From: an uncultured Clostridia bacterium | GTDB lineage: Bacteria; Bacillota; Clostridia; Christensenellales; Pumilibacteraceae | Direction of reading: 5' to 3' | DNA: 9,739 nucleotides | NCBI GenBank assembly: GCA_947588325.1 | Contig: CANPYH010000049.1 | Coordinates: 1-9,739, forward strand | Translations under genes and position numbers: made by a program | The notes under the pieces: generated by a model | Told to the model about the DNA's origin: nothing | What the model saw: the letters and a program-made list of their open reading frames with translations, nothing else | Database searches by the model: none | Shown here: piece after piece, positions 1-6,525 of the stretch | Position numbering within the stretch: position 1 is the stretch's first letter | How the letters are laid out: each line of letters begins with the position of its first letter

Positions 1-1
1 G

Positions 2-745
2 CACTCCTCTTTCGCAAAGAATTGCAAGCAAATGGTTAAGGAGTTCGCAGAGATCCCCGTAACGGATGAGGTTAAACCGCGCGTCGGGCTTGTCGGCGAA
101 ATACTCGTTAAGTATCACAGCGGCGCGAATAACCACGTCGTCGACCTTATAGAGGCGGAGGGCGGTGAGGCTATATGCCCCGATATGCTCGACTTCTTTA
201 TGTACGGGTTCTATAATGCGACGATAAAGAACAGATATCTCGACGGTACAAGGGTGAGCAAGTTCAAGAATAATATGCTCATCAGGATAGTCAATCACCT
301 CCGCAACCCCATGATTAAGGCGCTCCGCGGTACGAAGTTCGGACACCCTACCGATATACGCAAGATGGCGGAAAAGGCGAGCAAGGTCGTCTCGCTTTGC
401 AATATCGCGGGCGAGGGCTGGTTCCTCACCGCCGAAATGCTCGACCTCTTCGACGAGGGTATTAACAATATAATCTGCGTGCAACCCTTTGCCTGCCTGC
501 CTAACCACGTCACTGGCAAGGGCGTTATGAAGGCGCTTAAAGAGCTTAACCCCTCCTCCAACATAGTCGCGGTGGACTACGACCCCGGCGCAAGCGAGGT
601 CAACCAGGTCAACCGTATCAAGCTAATGATGTCCGTCGCCTTCCGCAATATGCGCGGCGAGGATACCACCGCCGACCGCTCCGCCCTCGACTCCGCCGCG
701 CCGTGCAAAACCTGCTGCGGCTGCGAGAACAAGGACGGGAAATAA
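2..745 (+). CDS. 2-hydroxyacyl-CoA dehydratase activase-type protein, C-terminal part (5' end outside window)
   Basis: The reading frame is open from base 2, so the gene starts upstream; the ATG at 32 is probably internal (the residues before it are HSSFAKNCKQ). About 247 residues are visible. They match the C-terminal part of the very large (about 1400 residue) BadF/HgdC-type CoA-enzyme activase proteins of anaerobes. Landmarks are PRVGLVGEILVKYHSGANNH near the start, GEGWFLTAEM, the cysteine-bearing ICVQPFACLPNHV, then NIVAVDYDPGASEVNQVNRI. The tail has a cysteine cluster, CKTCCGC. In family members the N-terminal ASKHA ATPase modules and the HgdB-like part are thought to activate, or resemble, Fe-S 2-hydroxyacyl-CoA dehydratases; the true substrate of these long fusions is not established. 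The visible cysteines could serve an iron-sulfur cluster (inference). The gene is followed by a terminator hairpin and faces the restriction operon tail to tail, so the two are not functionally linked by position. Confidence 0.85.
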   Translation, partial: HSSFAKNCKQMVKEFAEIPVTDEVKPRVGLVGEILVKYHSGANNHVVDLIEAEGGEAICPDMLDFFMYGFYNATIKNRYLDGTRVSKFKNNMLIRIVNHLRNPMIKALRGTKFGHPTDIRKMAEKASKVVSLCNIAGEGWFLTAEMLDLFDEGINNIICVQPFACLPNHVTGKGVMKALKELNPSSNIVAVDYDPGASEVNQVNRIKLMMSVAFRNMRGEDTTADRSALDSAAPCKTCCGCENKDGK

Positions 746-777
746 TACGCGGGCAATGCGAACCGCGCGGGATTCGG

Positions 778-806
778 CGGGATATTTGATTTATCGGGAT
801 ATTTGA
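778..806. repeat. 12-bp direct repeat cgggatatttga, two copies
   Basis: Two exact copies lie at 778-789 and 795-806, offset by 17 bases, in the 3' untranslated stretch of the activase-type gene. No function is evident. It could be a local duplication. Confidence 0.6.
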
Positions 807-838
807 CAGAATAGCGGAAAAAATGTTCAGTAAAGACA

Positions 839-871
839 GCGGCGAGCAATCATTGCCCGCCGCACTTTTTT
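839..871 (+). terminator. Rho-independent terminator between convergent genes
   Basis: An 11-pair stem is formed by 839-849 and 853-863, with one A-C mismatch (845 against 857) and the loop TCA. Six T residues follow at 866-871 after AC. It lies about 95 bases after the stop of the activase-type gene. Read on the - strand the same hairpin sits about 35 bases after the stop of the helicase gene. There it is followed by an interrupted T-rich stretch (TGTCTTTACTG), so it may act in both directions, more weakly for the restriction operon. Confidence 0.75.
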
Positions 872-896
872 ATTCCATAGGGTGTATCATAGTCGC

Positions 897-3800
897 TTAA
901 TATTTGCCGAATAACTCGTCAAGTTTGGCGGAAAGCGTACCGTTTTGAGCATACGGCAGCGTATCGAGGAGCCGCAAATTATTGCGCTCGATTTTGATAT
1001 CGTCGCTGAAACCCAAGATAAATGCGGTCGCTATTCTGTAAATAATCTCCGTTGGTGCGAAACCGTAGACTTGCTTTTCGAAAATATGATTAAGTCTTGC
1101 CCTCTCGTCGGGGAACAACGCCTTTATTTTCTCGCTACGGAAAAGCCGTTTAACAATCTCCGTGATATACAGTCCCGACTTCATATAGAGGTCGGCAAAG
1201 GTGTGGTCGGGGTCGTCAAAGCAACCGGGATTTTCGCGCTCGAGATTGTCCACCATTTGCTTGACAACCTTTTTGGGCGTGAATATCTGATTGGTTTTTT
1301 GCGGCGGGATATAGTCGAAAATATCCTCGGTTTGGTCGTCCTCGAAGTAATTCGCGAGCTTGCGTTTCAACCGCAAAAACTCTTTGACGGAATCATTGAA
1401 AACAATGGGGTCGAAGAAACCGTTATATCTCTTATTCATGCCGTTTTCGTCGGTGTATTCGAAACCGTCGCGCAGGCGCCTGAACTCGTCGAGAGAAATG
1501 CTCGTTACCTCTAAAAATACTTCGTCGGGAATAATCTTATCGAAGTTTTCCAACGTAGTGTTTGCGTCACCGTAGCCCATAAGGAAAGAAGGAATAGTGC
1601 GGGAGAATCCGCGCAAGTGCGCTCTGATACCGTCCATAATCTCGTCTCGCTTCTTCTCTTGCTTGCTCTGCTCAACCGCATTGACAATCGTTTCGCTCGC
1701 TTCTTTGATAACGGTTTTAACTTCCTCGCGCATAGCATCGAACAAGGACGTTTCGAGTCGCTCTTTCTTTTTGTCGATGGCTTTGTGTATCTCGGGAATT
1801 TGCTCCGTTCTGCCCGAAGATTGCGCGGCTTCTATTTGCTTCTTACGCTCCGCCTCAAGCAGGTTGTTCTGAATGCGATAGTTTCCGTAATGCTTTTTAA
1901 CCGTACTGTCGGCGGTGGTGTTTATTTTGCGGACAAGCGCCTGTTGTGTGGACTTCGACATTTCGGAACCGTAATGCGACTTTGCCTTTTCTACCAATTT
2001 GTCTGTGACCTTCTCGCGGAACGTCGCTAATAGCTTATCCAGCTTTTCATCCTTTTGGGCAGTCTTTTCCTTATTCTTTCGAATATCGTCAACGGTATTT
2101 ACCAGATCGGTTTCAATATCTCCTAATATTTTGCCTCCAAACACTTCGTTAGCCGTTCCGATAACTTTGGCTTCGGGAACCTTCACTTCCCCGTTATCGT
2201 CGATATCCAGCTCGTTCTTTGTCGAACTTGTAACGCCGATACTATCGTTGGACGGAGCGATTTTTTGCAGAATATCGAGAACCGATTGCGGCGCGCTGAA
2301 AATGTTCGCTATGTTCTGGAATAAGAAGTTATTCATAAACCCGCAACGCACAACTTCCCGCGCATGAATGGTGCGAGGGATAGACAGGACTTTTTCGGCG
2401 TTAAGCTCGATCATTTCCCCGCCGTCATCTTCTCCGTATATGGGGAAAAAGTTAAGCAGCTCCCGAACGTGCTGTTTGCGTAAGTCGCTGTCTCCCTTGC
2501 CGTTTGCCGTCTCGGGGTGTAAGCCGTTGGCGAAGTCCTCCATGATTTGCAATGTCCGTGCGGGGTCAAAGTCGAACACATAGGCATTCTTTTTGCGGTA
2601 CGGAACACCGTCGATATTGAATAAGCAGGGGTTTTGCGCACGGAATGCCGCCTGAATATAGAGCGCCGAACTCTTCATGTTGGAGAGCATCAGAACGCCC
2701 GACCATTCGGGAACGGTGATACCCGTAATCAGACTGCCGACGGAAATCGTTATCGTCTTGTCATAGTGGGCAATTCCGTCCTTAACCTTTGCATAAGCCG
2801 TCTTGATATTGTTGAAAAGGACTTTTTCGTCGCTACTCTCGCCATCGTCGTCAAGTTTGCCGTCACCCGCCACCAAAACAATTTTATAGTCTTTGAATAA
2901 GGGGTGCTCGCCCAACTTTTTAGCAAGAGCTTTTGCGCTGCTTATGTATTTAAGTATCCAAAGCGTATGCTTCAATTCGCCGCGAAGTTCTTCCGTTGAG
3001 AAGGGGAATTTTTCCTGCGAATTCAGCGCGTCCAAAAACTTGTCCACGGCTGCCTCGTGAATAAACTTCCCGTCCGCTTTGGTCTTGAAGAACTCGTTAA
3101 GATCCCAATAGAACGCTTCCATATCGCCGTCGTTATCGAAGTCCGCGCCCTGTTCGGCGCGCTCGCGTACGATATCCGACATTTTATAGGTAAACAGATT
3201 GAGTTGCGGTAAATCGGCGTAAGGGTTTTCCAGCTCGGAAGTTACCGCCCAATTCCTCTTTGCGGTCTGTTCGTCGGCATACGTCCAATTGAATATCGCC
3301 TGTTCGGGGAATTTGTTGTTTGCCAATGCCTTGAAAGGTGTTCCCGAAAGGTGGAGCGTATATTTCCTCTTAATTTGGTCGAAGGCAACGTTGGTCTTGT
3401 ATGTATCGATAGCCTCGTGCGCTTCGTCCACAATGAGAACGTCCCAGAAAAGCTGAGCTACCTCGGAGAGTTTATCGAACATACCGCCGAAGTGGATAGA
3501 GCCTTTTAAGTCTTGCAGCGAAATAAACTCTATGCAACCTTTGGGTCCGTTTTCGGAAATGATACTTGTGTATTGTTCACGCGACAGCACATATTTTTTC
3601 CCGCGCAAGTCCTCAACATTGCTGACGAAATAATAGCCCGATTCCGTACCAAGGAAATTGACGTAATCTTCATACCAGGAATTTGCGATTGAGGGGCGGT
3701 TGGTAACTATTAAAATCTTTTTTGCTTTCAACCTCTTGCACAGGTCATACGCCGAAAGCGTTTTACCGAAACGCGGCTTTGCGTTCCACAAAAATTCGGG

Positions 3801-4259
3801 AGCGCTGTTAGCAAGGAAATAATCGTAAGTACCGCTAACTGCGGCTTTTTGTTCGGCGCGGAGCGTGTACGGCTTAACGCCGAGAGTTTGTAAAATACCC
3901 AGGTCGTGGCGGAACTTTGTAAACAGATCAAAGGAATCGCCACCGCTTATTTTGAACCATTCGGGGCAACCTTCGTCGTCGGGTTGCGGTTCCTTGCGCT
4001 CTATGTCGTTTTTGGAAAGATACGCATGAAATTCTTTGTCCGTAAAACGCGTCTTGCCGTCGGAAAAAATCGCGACGTCCTGCCATTCCTTTTTTGCGAC
4101 GATATTCGCCGTGCGCGTCTGTTCCTTAATACGCAAATCAACGTCGCGTTCGGTATAGCCTATTTTCGTCCAGCCGTCGTGGTATACAATACCGGGCGTG
4201 GTGTAGGCGTAAATCATGGGCGTTACTGCTTCCGAAGTTTTAATTTTTATCGCACTCAT
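897..4259 (-). CDS. Restriction-type protein: GIY-YIG/T5orf172-like nuclease, SF2 helicase and methyltransferase-like C-terminus
   Basis: This 1120-residue protein is the probable DNA translocase and nuclease subunit of a restriction-modification system. Residues about 15-105 fit a GIY-YIG superfamily domain of the T5orf172/Mug113 type: MIYAYT at 15-20, KIGYT at 32-36, R43, and a candidate catalytic glutamate E76 in DKEFHAYL. An SF2 helicase follows, with LRAEQ at 133-137, Walker A AKPRFGKT at 160-167, DEAH at 278-281, SGTP at 305-308, motif V around 508-517 and motif VI QAAFRAQ at 536-542. Residues about 740-890 are charged, helical and probably coiled coil. The C-terminus (about 992-1120) looks like the front half of an adenine methyltransferase: FTP at 993-995, DLYMKSGLY in the motif I position and VYGFAPTE around 1064. 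It has no NPPY motif. The start at 4259 is fixed by AAAGGAG ten bases upstream; the methyltransferase stop lies one base before the ATG, implying translational coupling. It resembles a type ISP or type I arrangement split in two; the exact R-M type and the nuclease assignment are inferences. Confidence 0.85.
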   Translation of the reverse strand: MSAIKIKTSEAVTPMIYAYTTPGIVYHDGWTKIGYTERDVDLRIKEQTRTANIVAKKEWQDVAIFSDGKTRFTDKEFHAYLSKNDIERKEPQPDDEGCPEWFKISGGDSFDLFTKFRHDLGILQTLGVKPYTLRAEQKAAVSGTYDYFLANSAPEFLWNAKPRFGKTLSAYDLCKRLKAKKILIVTNRPSIANSWYEDYVNFLGTESGYYFVSNVEDLRGKKYVLSREQYTSIISENGPKGCIEFISLQDLKGSIHFGGMFDKLSEVAQLFWDVLIVDEAHEAIDTYKTNVAFDQIKRKYTLHLSGTPFKALANNKFPEQAIFNWTYADEQTAKRNWAVTSELENPYADLPQLNLFTYKMSDIVRERAEQGADFDNDGDMEAFYWDLNEFFKTKADGKFIHEAAVDKFLDALNSQEKFPFSTEELRGELKHTLWILKYISSAKALAKKLGEHPLFKDYKIVLVAGDGKLDDDGESSDEKVLFNNIKTAYAKVKDGIAHYDKTITISVGSLITGITVPEWSGVLMLSNMKSSALYIQAAFRAQNPCLFNIDGVPYRKKNAYVFDFDPARTLQIMEDFANGLHPETANGKGDSDLRKQHVRELLNFFPIYGEDDGGEMIELNAEKVLSIPRTIHAREVVRCGFMNNFLFQNIANIFSAPQSVLDILQKIAPSNDSIGVTSSTKNELDIDDNGEVKVPEAKVIGTANEVFGGKILGDIETDLVNTVDDIRKNKEKTAQKDEKLDKLLATFREKVTDKLVEKAKSHYGSEMSKSTQQALVRKINTTADSTVKKHYGNYRIQNNLLEAERKKQIEAAQSSGRTEQIPEIHKAIDKKKERLETSLFDAMREEVKTVIKEASETIVNAVEQSKQEKKRDEIMDGIRAHLRGFSRTIPSFLMGYGDANTTLENFDKIIPDEVFLEVTSISLDEFRRLRDGFEYTDENGMNKRYNGFFDPIVFNDSVKEFLRLKRKLANYFEDDQTEDIFDYIPPQKTNQIFTPKKVVKQMVDNLERENPGCFDDPDHTFADLYMKSGLYITEIVKRLFRSEKIKALFPDERARLNHIFEKQVYGFAPTEIIYRIATAFILGFSDDIKIERNNLRLLDTLPYAQNGTLSAKLDELFGKY

Positions 4260-4260
4260 G

Positions 4261-6273
4261 TCAGTCCATCTCCTTTACATGAGATTCGATAAAGGCAATT
4301 TCTTTGTCGTCAAGCCCGTATTTTCTATATAATTGAACGTCAACTTCCGCCACCGATTGTGACCAATCGATGTCGGAACTTGACGTAAAGTTTTGCAGAG
4401 GCACATAACGCCAAGTAGGTTTAGCATTGTTCTGAGTGACTTTTAAGATGCCTAACATTATTCTCGCAAACTTAGTTTTTACATATTTCAAAGTTGCTTC
4501 CGCGCAAGCAAGACTATCACATTCTCCAATAGATATATATGTTTCAGTAAAGCCGATCAAAGGCAAGCCGATCAAAGGCAAGCCGATCAAAGGCGTAGAT
4601 AATATCTCTCCTATTGCGCCAGAGCCATTCGCTTTCGGAACCAAAACCTTATATTTAGTTAAATTAGACACCTCTTCAACATAATCACGTCTTACCCACC
4701 TATAGATACGTTCTCCTGAAGAATTGCCCAATATTTGAATATACTCGTGCCCATCTATAGGTTTTTGCTCCGTAAAAATCTCGGGCATACGCGCAAATGC
4801 ACTTGGCGCAATACGTCTGTCTGCAGTTTTTAACATTGCATTTGGTTGTTCTTTATATGCCAAATCGGAATATCTATATAGTCCACGATTTGTTATGACT
4901 TCGTTTAAACTACTATCCGAAAGTGAGCCAACTTTTTTTCTAATAGAGTTAAGTTCAGGATAGGCGGAAAAAACGCCAATTGCCCCAAAAGTTTTGTTCC
5001 TATCGTAATATGTTACAGCGACACCGCCTTTTATGTCTGCGTTATTAAAAACATTCCTACTATTTGGTTCATATAAAACAACCTTGAAATGTTCATCGTC
5101 AAGCATTTGCCTGTTCCATTCTTGCGGTGTACCACCTGCGTTAAATAAAAATCTTGCTGGAGTGATTAATTCGATTCTATCAGAAACCTTCATTGCACCA
5201 TCATAAAACCAATGATAAACGGGTGTATCATTCGCATTTGCGCCACGTGATTTTTCTTGATATGGCGGGTTACCGATTATGTAATCAAATTTCATCTTTT
5301 TTCCTCCGAGTAGATCGTAAAATCTATAGTTTATTTTTGAACGCCAATTTTTGATTATTGGGTATATCCCCATGTGCTTTGAATTGTTGCCGCTTTGACA
5401 GCCCAGGCAGTCAAACTCTTCTATAATGTCGAACATTGATAGTTGTCCGCTTTTTATCGGGTTACAGCTATATGGAACGACGTATTTCAATCCGTCCATC
5501 TGGAAAACGTTCCAGGCAAGAATGTTGGCTATTGAGAGCAGGTATTCTATTTTCGGGAAGTTGCCGAACTTATCCGTAAAAAAATCTATAAACGTATATA
5601 GCAGGTTTTCCCTTGCAATCAACAAACTATCGCCCTGCCATTCAAAGCCGTATGTTGATTGATAGGCTTCTTCGGCATATTTCACCCACTCTTTTTCTTC
5701 GGTTACATTCTCATTTATAACCCGAAGTTTTCGATCGAGTAAGCCGACGCGGGAATTTACGTCTATCCATTCGCCCGTAACCGTATCATATCGACTTGCA
5801 AGGAAGGGGGCTTCGCCGCATGTTATCTCCAATATCCGAAGTCGTATGTATTGCCGCCAGGTCTTGCCCTCGGGAAAAGTGATTTTCCCTTCCGTTTTGT
5901 GCCAGGTTACTCCGTCAGGCACATTGAACACGTTCCCACGTTCGAACCACTCGTCAAAGCCGTTCGCCATCATGTTGCATATCCAGGAAGGAGTGAACAC
6001 TTCCGCCTTTTTCTTTATGCGGTCTTTTTGCTCCTTTTTCGACTTTGTTATTCGCGGCTTAACTATATTCCCCAATCGCCCCGTTATCAAATTGACTGTT
6101 ATTTGGTCTTGCGGCTGAAAACCGTATCCGCGCGAGGCATAAGTGTCCGTCGCCCAAATGAGGTTACCGCCCGAACTTTTATCCTTCAAGAGAATGTTCA
6201 AAAGGGCATTGTCAATGCGCCAAATAGCATTTTCTTTGATATCGATGTTTTGTAAGTCTTTCACTTGATCCAT
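4261..6273 (-). CDS. Eco57I-like N6-adenine DNA methyltransferase with target recognition region
   Basis: This protein should methylate adenine at the recognition site of the restriction system and supply its sequence specificity. From the ATG at 6273 it has 670 residues. Motif order is that of gamma-type amino-methyltransferases: EVFTP at 91-95 (motif X), ILEITCGEAPFL at 147-158 (motif I, S-adenosylmethionine binding), then DYIIGNPPYQ at 330-339 with the catalytic NPPY at 335-338. The region after about 480 is the probable target recognition domain, including YRWVRRDYVEE and VLVPKANGSGAIGE, and ends with WRYVPLQNFT and SDIDWSQS. PLIGL occurs three times in a row at 561-575 (the last as PLIGF). 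An in-frame GTG lies further upstream at 6372, but it falls between the -10 and -35 boxes, so it cannot be the start for a transcript from that promoter; the Shine-Dalgarno before 6273 is only weak. The frame also holds an internal ATG at 5295 with an excellent ribosome binding site, just before the NPPY half. The downstream helicase-nuclease gene is coupled to it. Confidence 0.85.
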   Translation of the reverse strand: MDQVKDLQNIDIKENAIWRIDNALLNILLKDKSSGGNLIWATDTYASRGYGFQPQDQITVNLITGRLGNIVKPRITKSKKEQKDRIKKKAEVFTPSWICNMMANGFDEWFERGNVFNVPDGVTWHKTEGKITFPEGKTWRQYIRLRILEITCGEAPFLASRYDTVTGEWIDVNSRVGLLDRKLRVINENVTEEKEWVKYAEEAYQSTYGFEWQGDSLLIARENLLYTFIDFFTDKFGNFPKIEYLLSIANILAWNVFQMDGLKYVVPYSCNPIKSGQLSMFDIIEEFDCLGCQSGNNSKHMGIYPIIKNWRSKINYRFYDLLGGKKMKFDYIIGNPPYQEKSRGANANDTPVYHWFYDGAMKVSDRIELITPARFLFNAGGTPQEWNRQMLDDEHFKVVLYEPNSRNVFNNADIKGGVAVTYYDRNKTFGAIGVFSAYPELNSIRKKVGSLSDSSLNEVITNRGLYRYSDLAYKEQPNAMLKTADRRIAPSAFARMPEIFTEQKPIDGHEYIQILGNSSGERIYRWVRRDYVEEVSNLTKYKVLVPKANGSGAIGEILSTPLIGLPLIGLPLIGFTETYISIGECDSLACAEATLKYVKTKFARIMLGILKVTQNNAKPTWRYVPLQNFTSSSDIDWSQSVAEVDVQLYRKYGLDDKEIAFIESHVKEMD
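4270..4276 (-). promoter_or_regulatory. Ribosome binding site of the helicase-nuclease gene
   Basis: On the - strand AAAGGAG (continuing AT) lies 10 bases before the ATG at 4259. It sits inside the last codons of the methyltransferase gene, whose TGA (4263-4261) is separated from the ATG by a single C. This supports the ATG at 4259 over the in-frame ATG 14 codons later. Confidence 0.8.
4550..4594 (-). repeat. Three exact 15-bp tandem repeats inside the methyltransferase gene
   Basis: The + strand unit aagccgatcaaaggc occurs at 4550-4564, 4565-4579 and 4580-4594 without a mismatch. On the coding strand it gives consecutive PLIG-L units in the probable target recognition domain. Because 15 is a multiple of three, gain or loss of a unit would change protein length without breaking the frame. 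Confidence 0.95.
5293..5307 (-). promoter_or_regulatory. Internal ribosome binding site and ATG within the methyltransferase gene
   Basis: GGAGG (- strand, 5307-5303) is followed by seven bases, AAAAAAG, and the in-frame ATG at 5295-5293, codon 327 of the methyltransferase. The spacing is ideal, and the site is far better than the one before the annotated start at 6273. A product from here would be 344 residues, starting MKFDYIIGNPPYQ. It may be a live second start or the remnant of an earlier separate gene. Confidence 0.6.
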
Positions 6274-6356
6274 AATAACTTTTTGGTAACGGGCGCGGCG
6301 TAACGGCGCTGCCAATGCGGTTCCCGATACGCCGATTTTACCGCATAATAACCCGC
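6274..6356 (-). other. Leader of the restriction-modification operon
   Basis: This is the untranslated leader inferred from the promoter position. It contains a two-codon mini-ORF, ATG CGG TAA (- strand, 6346-6338), preceded by the purine-rich AAAGGCGGG. The nine bases GTTATTATG occur both here (6352-6344) and at the real start (6279-6271). Short complementary segments (GCGGT with ACCGC, CGGCG with CGCCG) could fold into competing hairpins. None of this matches a riboswitch I recognise. Confidence 0.35.
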
Positions 6357-6362
6357 CTTTAT

Positions 6363-6391
6363 ATAATACCACTTTTATTGCATAAAGTCAA
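6363..6391 (-). promoter_or_regulatory. Sigma-A-type promoter of the restriction-modification operon
   Basis: Read on the - strand: TTGACT as -35 (6391-6386), a 17-base spacer, and TATTAT as -10 (6368-6363). The expected transcription start is near 6356, giving a leader of about 80 bases before the ATG at 6273. The next gene upstream (repetitive protein) has its own terminator, so this should be the operon's own promoter. Confidence 0.75.
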
Positions 6392-6450
6392 CGGTGAATT
6401 TGAGGGGAAATGCAGGGGGTGTGTGCCATGGGCGCGACAGAGCGCACGCT

Positions 6451-6478
6451 AAAAGCGGCGAAGTGTGTCTCCGCCGCC
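6451..6478 (-). terminator. Rho-independent terminator of the repetitive protein gene
   Basis: On the - strand GCGGCGG (6477-6471) pairs with TCGCCGC (6461-6455), with a final G-U pair and a 9-base loop. TTTT follows directly at 6454-6451. It lies about 50 bases after the stop codon at 6526, a normal position. It separates this gene from the promoter of the restriction operon. Confidence 0.65.
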
Positions 6479-6506
6479 TTGTCTTGGTTTTGTATTCGTT
6501 GGGATA

Positions 6507-6515
6507 CCCCCCCCC
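6507..6515. repeat. Homopolymer run of nine C
   Basis: Nine consecutive C on the + strand (G on the - strand) lie 10 bases beyond the stop codon of the repetitive protein gene, before its terminator. It is outside any supported coding region. Confidence 0.9.
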
Positions 6516-6525
6516 TCTCGCGCGG

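Noticed and set aside
4550..4594. CRISPR-like repeats
   Set aside because: The units are 15 bp, directly abutting without spacers, and lie in frame inside a gene.
897..6273. BREX or DISARM defence island
   Set aside because: No PglZ, BrxC, DrmA or DrmB-like partner is present. There are only a methyltransferase and a helicase-nuclease, so a restriction-modification pair is the simpler reading.
897..6273. Classical type III Mod/Res pair
   Set aside because: The methyltransferase has gamma-type motif order with a C-terminal recognition region, unlike beta-type Mod. The helicase protein has its nuclease-like domain at the N-terminus rather than a PD-(D/E)XK domain at the C-terminus.
6274..6372. 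Longer methyltransferase starting at the GTG at 6372
   Set aside because: The GTG lies between the -35 and -10 boxes of the promoter at 6391-6363, upstream of the expected transcription start. The extra 33 residues are unlike the rest, and the ATG at 6273 gives a normal N-terminus.
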